64,000 nt of DNA from Sphingobium_A sp965228065 (GCA_965228065.1 OZ245788.1:2232001-2296000), one strand, 5' to 3'; shown: positions 1-8,586, counted from the first letter of the stretch. Numbers and translations are program-made. Notes: generated from the sequence alone by a model not told the origin.

Positions 1-42
1 TTCGTCGGCAAGGTTAAGGGCGCCTTGGGCGACGATATCTAG
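1..42 (+). CDS. 3' end of an unrecognised protein (partial)
   Basis: The window opens inside a reading frame that ends FVGKVKGALGDDI followed by TAG at 40-42. A clear intrinsic terminator lies about 60 nt downstream, which supports a real gene end. Thirteen residues are too few to name the protein. The lysine/glycine-rich tail would suit a small soluble stress-type protein, but that is a guess. Confidence 0.35.
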   Translation, partial: FVGKVKGALGDDI

Positions 43-105
43 CGCCATTCAGTTCGGACCGACGATCGATCGGTCTGACTAAAATCCAGAAATGGGTCGC
101 GGGAG

Positions 106-136
106 GCCCCGTTCCGGTTTCCGGAGCGGGGCTTTT
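106..136 (+). terminator. Rho-independent terminator after the partial gene
   Basis: GCCCCGTTCCGG (106-117) pairs with CCGGAGCGGGGC (121-132) across a TTT loop, a 12-bp stem with one G-U pair, followed directly by TTTT. The U-tract is on the plus strand, so it terminates the rightward partial gene. The leftward ThDP-enzyme gene also ends next to it. Confidence 0.85.
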
Positions 137-138
137 CC

Positions 139-1812
139 TTATTCTCCGCGGACCTTCCGGCCCGCCGCCTGAACCTTTTCGATCGTGTTGCCGCCGGCAC
201 CGATGTGCTGGACGTCGGTCTTAAGGTGCAGCAGCTTCACGCCCCTCTGGCCCTTGGCGCGGGCAAGTGCCGGCGCGAAATCCTCGGTCCGCTCGACCGT
301 TTCCGCCCAGGCGCCGAAGGAGCGGCCAAAGGCCGCGAAGTCCGGATTGACGAGCTGGGTGGCGGAGATGCGATCGGGATATTCGCGCTCCTGATGCATG
401 CGGATTGTGCCATAGGCGCCATTGTCGATCACCAGCACCAGCATGTCGCAACCATAGCGGACCGCGGTCGAAAGCTCCTGTCCGTTCATCAGGAAGTCGC
501 CATCGCCGGCCAGCACGATCACCTGGCGGTCGCGATGCCGCAACGCCGCGGCCACGCCGGCAGGCAGTCCGTAACCCATCGCGCCAGCGGTCGGCGCGAG
601 CTGGGATACCGGACCGGTATAGTGCCAATAGCGGTGCCACCAGCCCGAGAAATTGCCGGCGCCGTTGCAGATGATCGAATTGCCCGGCAGCGTCTCGCGC
701 ATCGTCTTGACGCACATGCCCAGATCGAGCGCGGCACCGTTGGGCTGGGGCTGCGACCATTCGAGCCATTCGGCGTGCGCCTGCGCGCCTGCGTCGAAAT
801 CGAGGACATCGTCTTCCCATTGCGCGGCGAGCTCGGCGAATTCGCGCATGTCGGCGCAGATCGGCAGGCAGGTCTTATAGACGCGGTTGAGTTCGTTCGG
901 ATCGGGATGGACATGGACCAGGGTCTGGTCGGGATGATCCGGGGTGATCAGCGTATAGCCGTCGGTCGTCGCCTCACCCAGTCGGGGGCCGACGACGATC
1001 AGCAGATCGGCCTCGCGGATCCGCTGGAGCAGTTTGGGATTGGGGCCATAGCCCAGATTGCCCGCCCAGACGGGGCTGTCGTTGGGGATCGCGTCCTGCC
1101 GGCGAAAGGCGCAGGCGACGGGCAGGCCGATGCGTTCGGCCCATTCGCGGAAATAATGCGATGCGCCCTCGTCCCATCCCGCGCCGCCGACGATCGCGAC
1201 GGGCGAGCAGGCGTCCTTCAACAGATCGACCAGCGCCATCATCGCTTCCGGATCCGCGGATTGCGCGGGCGCCACGATGCGCGGCCGATCAACCGCCTCG
1301 ACGATATCGGTCAGCATGTCTTCCGGCAGTGCGATCACCACCGGACCCGGCCGGCCCGACATCGCGACGGCATAGGCGCGTGCGACATATTCGGGGATGC
1401 GCCGCGCATCGTCGATCCGCGTCGCCCATTTGGCGAGCGGGGAGAACATCGCGGTGAAATCGACTTCCTGGAACGCCTCGCGGTCACGGTCGCCACGCGA
1501 GACGTCGCCGATGAACAGGATCATCGGCGTCGAATCCTGCATGGCGACATGGACGCCGATCGAGGCATTGGTGGCGCCCGGACCGCGGGTGACGAAGGCG
1601 ATGCCCGGCCGCTGCTTCAGCGCACCATCGGCCTCCGCCATATAGGTGACCCCGCCTTCCTGGCGGCACACGATCGTTTCGATCTCCGGTGTGTCGTGGA
1701 GTGCGTCGAGCACCGCGAGGAAGCTTTCCCCGGGAACGGTGAAGATGCGGTCGCAGCCTTGCGCGACAAGCTGGTCGACCAGGATGCGGCCGCCTGTTCT
1801 GAGAGTCGTCAT
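139..1812 (-). CDS. Thiamine diphosphate-dependent enzyme, acetolactate synthase-like
   Basis: 557 aa from the ATG at 1812; an in-frame ATG at 1821 adds three residues. The three ThDP-enzyme domains are visible. The N-terminal PYR domain has the conserved activating glutamate in CRQEGG (about residue 52). The central domain follows, and the C-terminal PP domain has the GDG...N-type metal/ThDP motif (GDGDFLMNGQE, then LVIDNGAYGT). The family includes acetolactate synthase, glyoxylate carboligase, benzoylformate decarboxylase and related enzymes; the substrate cannot be read from sequence. No regulatory subunit (ilvH) is adjacent, which argues against the biosynthetic acetolactate synthase. It is divergent from an SMP-30 lactonase gene 109 bp away. 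A catabolic or detoxifying carboligase/decarboxylase is an inference. Confidence 0.85.
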   Translation of the reverse strand: MTTLRTGGRILVDQLVAQGCDRIFTVPGESFLAVLDALHDTPEIETIVCRQEGGVTYMAEADGALKQRPGIAFVTRGPGATNASIGVHVAMQDSTPMILFIGDVSRGDRDREAFQEVDFTAMFSPLAKWATRIDDARRIPEYVARAYAVAMSGRPGPVVIALPEDMLTDIVEAVDRPRIVAPAQSADPEAMMALVDLLKDACSPVAIVGGAGWDEGASHYFREWAERIGLPVACAFRRQDAIPNDSPVWAGNLGYGPNPKLLQRIREADLLIVVGPRLGEATTDGYTLITPDHPDQTLVHVHPDPNELNRVYKTCLPICADMREFAELAAQWEDDVLDFDAGAQAHAEWLEWSQPQPNGAALDLGMCVKTMRETLPGNSIICNGAGNFSGWWHRYWHYTGPVSQLAPTAGAMGYGLPAGVAAALRHRDRQVIVLAGDGDFLMNGQELSTAVRYGCDMLVLVIDNGAYGTIRMHQEREYPDRISATQLVNPDFAAFGRSFGAWAETVERTEDFAPALARAKGQRGVKLLHLKTDVQHIGAGGNTIEKVQAAGRKVRGE

Positions 1813-1921
1813 GCGATGCATGTGTAACCGGGCGGGGCGAACGGTCCAGCCCCATAAACACTCTGGACCGTCGTGCCGGTCGAGGTCCACATTGTCGACG
1901 CAGAGGGAAGGGGACGACGAC

Positions 1922-2836
1922 ATGCGGATCATGGCTGAAGGCTTGCGCTTTCCCGAAGGTCCGGTCGCCTTGCCCGACGGCAGCGTCGTGCTGGTCGAGA
2001 TCGCCGCGGGACGGATCACGCGGGTGCGGCCCGACGGCACGAAACATGTCGTCGCGGAACCCGGCGGCGGGCCCAACGGCCTCGCAATGGGGCCCGACGG
2101 CAAACTCTATTGCTGCAACAATGGCGGATTCGGGTGGGTCGAAGCCGATGGCCTGCTGATGCCGCATGGCACGGCGGACGATTATGGCGGCGGCCGGATC
2201 GAGCGGATCGACCTTGAAACAGGTGCGGTCGAGGCGCTCTATCGCGATGGCGATTTCGGCTGCAGCCTGCGCGGGCCCAACGACATCGTCTTCGACGCGC
2301 ATGGCGGCTTCTGGTTCACCGATCACGGCAAAACCCGTGCCCGCGAGCGCGACGTCACCGGGGTATTCTATGCCAGGGCCGATGGCAGTCATATGGAGGA
2401 AGCGATCTTCCCGCTGGAGAATCCCAACGGCATCGGCCTCTCGCCCGACGGCATGACGCTCTATGTCGCGGAAACCTACACCTGTAAGCTGTGGGCGTTC
2501 GACATCGCGGAACCCGGACGGATCGAGAAGGTGTCCGGACTGTCAGGCGGTGGCGGGCGCTTTCTCCATTCTCCCGCCGGTTACACCTATTTCGACAGTC
2601 TCGGCGTGGAGGAGGGCGGCAATATCTGTGTCGCCACGATCGGTGCGAGCGGCATCACCATCGTGTCTCCCCAGGGTGAGCCGGTGGACTTCGTCGCGAC
2701 CGACGACCCCTTCACCACCAATATCTGCTGGGGCGGTGCCGATCGTCGGACCGCCTATATCTGCCTGTCCGCAACCGGTCGGCTTGCGGCGATGGACTGG
2801 CCGCGCCCGGGCCTGACACTCAATTTCCAGAGGTGA
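1922..2836 (+). CDS. SMP-30/gluconolactonase/LRE family protein
   Basis: 304 aa. The ATG at 1922 is preceded by a purine-rich Shine-Dalgarno (GAAGGGGA). It opens with the LRFPEGPVALPDGSV stretch typical of SMP-30 six-bladed propellers. Other family marks are GPNGLAMGPDGKLYCCNNGG, RGPNDIVFDAHGGFWFTD and PNGIGLSPDGMTLYVAET, carrying the Asn/Asp/Glu ligands of the catalytic divalent metal. No signal peptide is evident, so it is probably cytoplasmic. The family hydrolyses sugar or aromatic lactones. The divergent ThDP enzyme and downstream GST suggest a small catabolic locus; the lactone substrate is unknown. Confidence 0.85.
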   Translation: MRIMAEGLRFPEGPVALPDGSVVLVEIAAGRITRVRPDGTKHVVAEPGGGPNGLAMGPDGKLYCCNNGGFGWVEADGLLMPHGTADDYGGGRIERIDLETGAVEALYRDGDFGCSLRGPNDIVFDAHGGFWFTDHGKTRARERDVTGVFYARADGSHMEEAIFPLENPNGIGLSPDGMTLYVAETYTCKLWAFDIAEPGRIEKVSGLSGGGGRFLHSPAGYTYFDSLGVEEGGNICVATIGASGITIVSPQGEPVDFVATDDPFTTNICWGGADRRTAYICLSATGRLAAMDWPRPGLTLNFQR

Positions 2837-2838
2837 AC

Positions 2839-3579
2839 ATGCTCGTCATCGGCAACCATGTATCGCCCTATGTCCGCAAGGTGCTGGTGGCGCTGGCGCT
2901 GAAAGGGATCGATTACCGGATCGATCCGATCGTGCCCTTTTTCGGCAATGACCGGTTCGCCGAGATCAGCCCGCTGCGCCGCATTCCCGTCATGATCGAC
3001 GGCGATCTCGCGCTGTGCGATTCCACGGTGATCTGCGAATATCTCGACGATGCCTATCCGGAACGGCAGCTGAAGCCCGCGGATCCGGCCGATCGCGCGC
3101 GGGCACGCTGGATCGAGGAGTTCGCGGACAGCCGGCTGGGCGACCTGATGATCTGGCGGCTTTTCTTCCAGAAGCGCGTTCGTCCGTTCGTGTTCCGTGA
3201 GCCAACCGACGAGGTGCTGGTCGCGCGGACGCTGGAGACCGACCTGCCCGACGCGCTCGACTATCTCGAGCCGCTGATGCCGGCATCGGGCTGGTTGTTC
3301 GAGGGCCGGCCGGGTATTGCCGAGATCAGCCTGGCGTCATTCTTCCGCAACGCAGAATTTGCGGATTGGACGCCCGATGCCGCGCGCTGGCCGTCGCTTG
3401 CCGCACTGATTGCGCGGACAACGGCTCTGCCCGCCTTTCGGGCGCTTCAACCGCTCGAGGATGCGATCCTGCGCACCCGGCCCGGAGAACAGCGCGCCGT
3501 ACTGGCCGGGCTCGGCGCACCGATCGCCGCGGAGAGCTATGGCGGCGATCGGCCACGGCCTGGATTGATGCCGATCTGA
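2839..3579 (+). CDS. Glutathione S-transferase family protein
   Basis: 246 aa from ATG 2839. AGAGGTG at 2829-2835 is a well-placed Shine-Dalgarno for this ATG and too close for the alternative GTG at 2833. The thioredoxin-fold N-terminus has the redox/hydroxyl site region SPYVRKV, the cis-proline in RRIPVMI and the glutathione-contact DSTVICEYL; an all-helical C-terminal domain follows. It starts 2 nt after the SMP-30 stop, so the two are very likely co-transcribed. The active residue appears to be Ser rather than Cys or Tyr, as in many bacterial theta/zeta-like GSTs. The substrate is unknown. Confidence 0.85.
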   Translation: MLVIGNHVSPYVRKVLVALALKGIDYRIDPIVPFFGNDRFAEISPLRRIPVMIDGDLALCDSTVICEYLDDAYPERQLKPADPADRARARWIEEFADSRLGDLMIWRLFFQKRVRPFVFREPTDEVLVARTLETDLPDALDYLEPLMPASGWLFEGRPGIAEISLASFFRNAEFADWTPDAARWPSLAALIARTTALPAFRALQPLEDAILRTRPGEQRAVLAGLGAPIAAESYGGDRPRPGLMPI

Positions 3580-3614
3580 AATCGCGAATGACGCCAGGGA
3601 ACGACGATTGCATT

Positions 3615-3636
3615 TTTTGCAATCGCGGTTGCAAAA
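3615..3636. promoter_or_regulatory. Perfect palindrome upstream of the CoA-transferase operon (operator candidate)
   Basis: TTTTGCAA-TCGCGG-TTGCAAAA is a perfect 8-bp inverted repeat 72 nt before the scoA start, AT-rich against GC-rich surroundings. The position and the dimeric-site form fit a TetR- or MarR-type operator overlapping the promoter. No regulator gene is adjacent. Confidence 0.5.
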
Positions 3637-3708
3637 CTGGTCTAATTGACCGTCCCCCGGCCGCGCGCCTATTGCGCTCGCCAGGGAAAAATCTCTGGAG
3701 AGGTGCAC

Positions 3709-4416
3709 ATGAAGAAGCTCTATCCCGACGCCACAGCGGCGCTCGATGGCCTGCTGTTCGACGGCATCACGATATGTGCGGGTGGCTTTGGCCTGTGCGG
3801 CATTCCCGAGCGACTGATCGACGCGATCCAGGCCTCGGGCGTCAAGAATCTCACCATCGCATCGAACAATGCGGGCATCGACAATGAGGGGCTCGGCAAG
3901 CTGCTGCGCAGCCGTCAGGTCAAGAAGATGATCGCGTCCTATGTCGGTGAGAACAAGGAATTCGAACGGCAATATCTGTCCGGCGAGCTCGAGGTGGAAT
4001 TCTGCCCCCAGGGCACGCTCGCCGAGCGCTGCCGCGCGGGCGGTGCCGGCATTCCCGGCTTCTACACCAAGACCGGTGTCGGCACGCTGGTTGCCGAGGG
4101 CAAGGAAGTGAAGACTTTCGACGGCGAGGACTATGTTCTCGAACGCGGTATTCGCAGCGACCTGTCGATCATCAAGGGCTGGAAGGCCGACGAGGCGGGC
4201 AATCTGATCTTCCGCAAGACCGCACGGAACTTCAATCAGCCGATGGCAACCGCGGGCAAGATCTGTGTCGCCGAGGTCGAGGAAATCGTTCCCGTCGGCA
4301 GTCTGGATCCGGACAGCATCCATCTGCCCGGCATCTATGTGAAGCGCCTGATCCTTGGTGCACCCTACGACAAGAAGATCGAGTTCCGTACGGTTCGCGA
4401 GCGCGAAGCGGCGTGA
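3709..4416 (+). CDS. scoA: 3-oxoacid CoA-transferase subunit A
   Basis: 235 aa; ATG 3709 follows GGAGAGG (3698-3704). It has the CoA-transferase class I signature around GGFGLCGIPE (about residues 23-32), the family's small-molecule CoA-binding loop, plus YVGENKEFERQY and GVGTLVAEGKE, typical of SCOT alpha subunits. With subunit B (5300-5935) it moves CoA between succinyl-CoA and acetoacetate, or a related 3-oxoacid, in ketone-body or butanoate metabolism. The two subunit genes are normally adjacent; here an acid-phosphatase lipoprotein gene sits between them and overlaps this stop codon by 4 nt. Confidence 0.93.
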   Translation: MKKLYPDATAALDGLLFDGITICAGGFGLCGIPERLIDAIQASGVKNLTIASNNAGIDNEGLGKLLRSRQVKKMIASYVGENKEFERQYLSGELEVEFCPQGTLAERCRAGGAGIPGFYTKTGVGTLVAEGKEVKTFDGEDYVLERGIRSDLSIIKGWKADEAGNLIFRKTARNFNQPMATAGKICVAEVEEIVPVGSLDPDSIHLPGIYVKRLILGAPYDKKIEFRTVREREAA

Positions 4417-5297
4417 CCCGCGCGCCGGCAGCGGCGATGCTGTTGTCCGCAGCCGCACTTGGCGGTTGCGCGACGACGGCTGTGCCGTCTGCGGCGCCGA
4501 TCGCGGCAACACCCACGACGCCAGGTTCCGGTTTCCAGTATCTCTACGGTTCGGGTGAGGCCGGCGCGCTTTCGATCCAGGCGTTCCGCGCATTGCTCGA
4601 TCATGTGGCGGTACAGGTGAAGGCGCGGCCGACGGACAGTGTCGTGCTGGCCGAGGGTGCGACGCTCGACGCGCCGATCTTCGTTCCGTGCGGTAACAAG
4701 CCGCTCGCCGCGGTGTTCGACGTCGATGAGACGTTGGTCCTCAACCTCGGTTTCGAGGAAAAGGATGCGCGGCGCGGCGGTGGGCCGTTCGACAGCAAGA
4801 TGTGGGATCGCTGGGAGAAGACGGGCGCAGGCTCGGTGTCTCCGGTTCCCGGCGCGGTCTTTGCGGTCAATGCATTGCGTGCGCAGGGCGTCGCCGTGAT
4901 CTTCAACACCAATCGCGCGGCGGCCAATGTCGCGGGCACGGTGGCCGCGATCAAGGCGGCAGGGCTGGGCGATGCCGTTCATGGCGAAACCCTGTTCCTG
5001 TCGGGCGACGATGCGACGGGATCGCGCAAGGACGGCCGGCGCTGGACGATCGCCGCGCGCCATTGCGTGATCGCGCTCGGCGGCGACCAGCTCGGCGATT
5101 TTTCCGATCTGTTCAACCAGATCAAATCCGTTCCCGATCGCCGTATGGCGTCGATCCGGGGTCGGATTGCCCAACTCTGGGGGGCGGGCTGGTTCGCATT
5201 GCCCAACCCCGTTTACGGAAGCGGCCTGAAAGGCGGCTTCGACGATATATTCCCTGCTGACAAAAGGTGGGCCGACCCCGCCGAAGAGGAGAAATAG
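4413..5297 (+). CDS. HAD-superfamily class C acid phosphatase lipoprotein (lipoprotein e(P4)-like)
   Basis: 294 aa from a GTG at 4413 that overlaps the scoA stop (GTGA). A short type II signal peptide ends in the lipobox LGGC (Cys 19), so the mature protein is lipid-anchored. The HAD catalytic motif FDVDETLVLN follows, then motif II around FNTNR and the C-terminal GDQLGDFSDLF acid pair, the usual order in class C acid phosphatases. These enzymes dephosphorylate nucleotides or other phosphomonoesters in the periplasm or at the outer membrane. Both flanking junctions are tight, so it is transcribed and probably translated with the CoA-transferase genes. Why a surface phosphatase sits there is not obvious. 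Confidence 0.88.
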   Translation: MTRAPAAAMLLSAAALGGCATTAVPSAAPIAATPTTPGSGFQYLYGSGEAGALSIQAFRALLDHVAVQVKARPTDSVVLAEGATLDAPIFVPCGNKPLAAVFDVDETLVLNLGFEEKDARRGGGPFDSKMWDRWEKTGAGSVSPVPGAVFAVNALRAQGVAVIFNTNRAAANVAGTVAAIKAAGLGDAVHGETLFLSGDDATGSRKDGRRWTIAARHCVIALGGDQLGDFSDLFNQIKSVPDRRMASIRGRIAQLWGAGWFALPNPVYGSGLKGGFDDIFPADKRWADPAEEEK

Positions 5298-5299
5298 GA

Positions 5300-5935
5300 A
5301 TGGCCTGGACCCGCGACGAAATGGCCGCGCGCGCCGCGAAGGAGCTCAAGGACGGCTTCTACGTCAATCTCGGTATCGGTATCCCGACGCTGGTTGCGAA
5401 CCACATCCCTGCGGGGGTCGAGGTGACGCTGCAGTCGGAAAACGGCATGCTCGGCATCGGGCCGTTCCCGTTCGACGACGAAGTCGATCCCGATCTGATC
5501 AACGCCGGCAAGCAGACGATCAGCGAGCTGCCCTCCTCGGTCTATTTCTCGTCGTCGGACAGTTTCGCGATGATCCGCGGCGGTCATATCGATCTGACCG
5601 TGCTCGGCGCGATGGAGATCTCCGAAACCGGCGACATCGCCAACTGGATGATCCCCGGCAAGATGATCAAGGGCATGGGCGGCGCGATGGATCTCGTCGC
5701 CGGCGTCAAGAAGATCATCGTCGTGATGGAGCACAACTCCAAGGCCGGCGACCCCAAGTTCATTCCCGAATGCACGCTGCCGCTGACCGGCAAGAATGTG
5801 GTCGATATGATCGTCACCGATCTCGCCGTGTTCCAGCGCCCCGACCATGACAGCCCGTTCCGGCTGGTCGAACTGGCTCCGGGCGTCACCGCCGAGGACG
5901 TGGCTTCGAAGACGACGGCGAATTACGTCCAGTAA
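5300..5935 (+). CDS. scoB: 3-oxoacid CoA-transferase subunit B
   Basis: 211 aa; ATG 5300 has a strong Shine-Dalgarno (GAGGAG, 5286-5291), and the 33-nt longer frame lacks one. The catalytic glutamate motif is QSENGMLGIG (about residues 48-57), where Glu forms the glutamyl-CoA thioester. NLGIGIPTLVANH is the other beta-subunit hallmark. It forms the heteromeric enzyme with scoA. The 129-nt palindromic repeat begins 7 nt after the stop and probably ends the transcript. Confidence 0.93.
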   Translation: MAWTRDEMAARAAKELKDGFYVNLGIGIPTLVANHIPAGVEVTLQSENGMLGIGPFPFDDEVDPDLINAGKQTISELPSSVYFSSSDSFAMIRGGHIDLTVLGAMEISETGDIANWMIPGKMIKGMGGAMDLVAGVKKIIVVMEHNSKAGDPKFIPECTLPLTGKNVVDMIVTDLAVFQRPDHDSPFRLVELAPGVTAEDVASKTTANYVQ

Positions 5936-5941
5936 GAGTCT

Positions 5942-6070
5942 GTTTGAGAAAGCCGGTACCAGCCCGCTCCCCCGCCCAACCACCCGACAGGATCATACTG
6001 TATCGGGTGGTTGGGCGGGGGAGTGGGCTGGTACCGACTCCAGAAAGCGCTCTTCCGCGCTTTCTGAAAC
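5942..6070. repeat. 129-nt palindromic element, family A, copy 1
   Basis: The ends are GTTTGAGAAAGC (5942-5953) and GCTTTCTGAAAC (6059-6070), inverted with one mismatch. Inside are 34-nt arms (5954-5987 and 6003-6036) that pair at 33 of 34 positions around a 15-nt loop, then a side hairpin AGAAAGCGC/GCGCTTTCT at about 6042-6065. A second copy of identical length is at 48441-48569 and a shortened one at 38782-38840. No transposase is present. It probably also terminates the scoAB transcript. Confidence 0.9.
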
Positions 6071-6116
6071 ACGCGCACCGGGTTTCGCCGGGCGATTGAT
6101 GCGGTTAGGAGGTGCC

Positions 6117-7097
6117 ATGCGCATTCTCCTGACCGGATCGTCCGGCTGGCTCGGCCGCTTCCTCGCGCCCCGGCTTCGGGCGCGGGGGCATGTCGTGACC
6201 GGCCTGGACGTGGCGCCGGGCCGCGACACCGATATCGTCGGATCAGTGGCGGACCGTGCGACCGTCGATCGCGCATTTGGCGATCATGGCATCCAGGCGG
6301 TGATCCATGGTGCCGCGCTGCACAAGCCGGACATCGTCCGTTATCCCGCCCAGGCGTTCGTCGATGTCAATGTAACCGGCACGCTGAACCTGCTGGAGGC
6401 GGCTGTCGCGGCCGGCAACGATCGCTTCGTCTTCACCTCCACCACATCGCTGATGATCTCCGCCGCGATCCGCGCGGGCAGGGTGGGCGGCGCGCGCGAA
6501 GCCGCCTGGCTGACCGAAGAGATGGCACCACTGGAGCCGCGCAACATCTATGGCGTCACCAAATTGTCCGCCGAGCATCTCTGCCGGCTATATCATCTGG
6601 AGCATGGACTGAACGTCCTCGTCCTGCGCACCGGTCGCTTCTTCCCGGAAGATGACGACATGGCGCACGAGATCGCGGCGGACGGCCCCAACACCAAGGC
6701 CAATGAATTCCTCAATCGGCGTCTGGCCGTGGAGGATGCCGCCGACGCGCATATCGCCGCCCTCGACCGTGCGCCCGATCTCGGTTTCGATACCTTCATC
6801 CTGGCTGCGCCGACGCCTTTCGCCGAGTCGGATCGGGCCGAACTGATCGCCGATGCGCCAGCGGTCGTCGCGCGCTATTTTCCCGAAGCGCCTCGGCTCT
6901 ACGCCGCGCGGGGCTGGACGCTTCCGTCGCATATCGACCGTGTCTATGTTGCCGAAAAGGCGGAACGGTTGCTGGGGTTTCGTTGCCGCACCGACTTCGC
7001 CGCCGTCCTCGATGCGCTCGCGCAGGGACGCGATCTGCCCTTCGTCCACGATCCTGCCTATCTGTCACCCAAGGAGCCGGCATGCGCTACACGCTGA
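6117..7097 (+). CDS. NAD(P)-dependent epimerase/dehydratase (extended SDR)
   Basis: 326 aa from ATG 6117, preceded by TAGGAGG. The Rossmann nucleotide-binding glycine motif is TGSSGWLG near residue 6; the active-site Ser/Thr lies in FTSTTSL; the catalytic YxxxK is YGVTK (in RNIYGVTKLSAEH). This domain order and length fit NAD-dependent sugar epimerases or dehydratases, but no substrate-specific feature is recognisable. It overlaps the next gene (GST) by 16 nt, so the two form an operon. Confidence 0.82.
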   Translation: MRILLTGSSGWLGRFLAPRLRARGHVVTGLDVAPGRDTDIVGSVADRATVDRAFGDHGIQAVIHGAALHKPDIVRYPAQAFVDVNVTGTLNLLEAAVAAGNDRFVFTSTTSLMISAAIRAGRVGGAREAAWLTEEMAPLEPRNIYGVTKLSAEHLCRLYHLEHGLNVLVLRTGRFFPEDDDMAHEIAADGPNTKANEFLNRRLAVEDAADAHIAALDRAPDLGFDTFILAAPTPFAESDRAELIADAPAVVARYFPEAPRLYAARGWTLPSHIDRVYVAEKAERLLGFRCRTDFAAVLDALAQGRDLPFVHDPAYLSPKEPACATR

Positions 7098-7768
7098 TCA
7101 CCGCGAACCGGAATTATTCGAGCTGGTCGCTGCGCCCCTGGGTGCTGATGAAGATGCTCGACATCGATTTCGAGGACCGGATCGAGCCCTTTACCAAGCC
7201 CGACAATTTCGACGATTTTCGCAGCTTCTCGCCATCGGGGCAGGTGCCGGTGTTGCGCGATGGCGATCGCACGGTCTGGGATTCGTTCGGCATCGCGCTT
7301 TATCTTGCCGAGCGGCATGATGGCGTTTGGCCCGTGGATGAAGCCGCGCGCGCCTGGGCGATGTGTGCGACTGCCGAGATGCACGGCGGTTTCGGCGCGC
7401 TGCGCAACGACTGCACGATGAATGTCGGCGTGCGCGTCACGCCCAAGCCGACGAGCGCCGCGCTCGCGCGCAATATCGCCCGCCTCGCCGAACTCTGGGC
7501 AGAGGGACTGGAGCGCTTTGGCGGGCCGTGGCTGGCGGGTGACGCCTTCACGGCGGTCGATGCCTTCTACGCCCCGGTCGCCTATCGGGTGCGGACCTAT
7601 GGCCTCGATGTCGGCGCTGCCGGTCAGGGCTGGGTGGATCGGGTGATCGCGCTTCCCGCAATGCGCGATTGGGAAGCGCAGGCGCTTGCAGAGGATTGGC
7701 GCGAGGAAGGGCATGAGGCCGAGCTTGCCGCCTGCGGCGCGATCACGGCGGATTATCGACTTGGCTGA
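7082..7768 (+). CDS. Glutathione S-transferase family protein
   Basis: 228 aa. ATG 7082 lies inside the 3' end of the SDR gene, with AAGGAG just upstream. The N-terminal thioredoxin fold shows NYSSWSLRPW (a serine at the catalytic turn, as in maleylacetoacetate-isomerase-like bacterial GSTs), cis-Pro in GQVPVL and the glutathione-binding WDSFGIALYL. The C-terminal helical domain ends near PAMRDWEAQAL. Function is probably conjugation or isomerisation with glutathione; the substrate is unknown. Confidence 0.85.
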   Translation: MRYTLITANRNYSSWSLRPWVLMKMLDIDFEDRIEPFTKPDNFDDFRSFSPSGQVPVLRDGDRTVWDSFGIALYLAERHDGVWPVDEAARAWAMCATAEMHGGFGALRNDCTMNVGVRVTPKPTSAALARNIARLAELWAEGLERFGGPWLAGDAFTAVDAFYAPVAYRVRTYGLDVGAAGQGWVDRVIALPAMRDWEAQALAEDWREEGHEAELAACGAITADYRLG

Positions 7769-7860
7769 GGATCGTTCCGGCTGACCTGATCATCCGGCGC
7801 CGCATTGCGCGGACCACCGGCAAGGGATAGCATTGCCCGGCAATCCGGGGGGACGGCGAC

Positions 7861-8586
7861 ATGGCGACTTTGACGGGCGGGCCACGCGGAATGAACGCGG
7901 AGCGGCGCTTCTTCACGATCATGGCATCGCTCGTGCTGGTCTCGACCTTTGTCGGTTTCATGCCGAGCTATTATCTGCGCGGCATCGCCACACCCTATTT
8001 CCCATTCCCGCCGATGACGTGGCTCGTGCACCTTCACGGCCTGGCCTTCTCGGCCTGGATCATCCTGTTCCTCGTCCAGAGCTTGCTGGTTGCCGCGGGC
8101 CGTGTCGACATTCACCGGCAACTTGGCATTTTCGGTATGGCCTTGATCGCGGTGATGATTCCGCTCGCCATCTGGGTGGGGCTGGTGGCGGTCGGGCGGC
8201 CGACCGCGCCACCGGGGATCGATCCGCTGTCGTGGCTGGCGATGCCGCTGATGGACGTGCCCGTCTTTGGTGGCCTGGTCGTCGCGGCACTGGTGCAGCG
8301 GCGCAATCCGCAGGCGCACAAACGGTTGATGCTGATCGCCATGATCGACATGCTCCAGCCATCGCTGGGACGGATTCCCTTTCCGCATCCCGCGATCGGC
8401 ATATTCCTGCCGATCCTGTTCCTGCTTCCGCTGTTCGTCTGGGACTGGCGCACGCGCGGACGCATCCATCCAGCGACCTTGTGGGGCAGCCTGATCGTGG
8501 TGACGGTGATGCTCGTCAGGCCGATGATCTGGACGACGCCGGCCTGGATGGAGTTTGCGCGTTGGGCGTCCTCTTTTGCGATTTGA
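7861..8586 (+). CDS. Uncharacterised multi-pass membrane protein
   Basis: 241 aa with about seven hydrophobic segments (roughly residues 18-40, 55-80, 90-112, 125-145, 155-170, 175-198, 205-225). Histidines recur at membrane edges: VHLHGLAFS, VDIHRQLG and QAHKRLM. Such spaced histidines can bind haem or metal, but no named family is certain. The start codon ATG 7861 follows GGGGGGACGGCGAC. It stands alone, 92 nt after the GST gene. Confidence 0.7.
   Translation: MATLTGGPRGMNAERRFFTIMASLVLVSTFVGFMPSYYLRGIATPYFPFPPMTWLVHLHGLAFSAWIILFLVQSLLVAAGRVDIHRQLGIFGMALIAVMIPLAIWVGLVAVGRPTAPPGIDPLSWLAMPLMDVPVFGGLVVAALVQRRNPQAHKRLMLIAMIDMLQPSLGRIPFPHPAIGIFLPILFLLPLFVWDWRTRGRIHPATLWGSLIVVTVMLVRPMIWTTPAWMEFARWASSFAI

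Noticed and set aside
205..1827. 540-aa plus-strand open frame opposite the ThDP enzyme
   Set aside because: No domain and biased composition; the minus-strand protein has the complete ThDP motifs.
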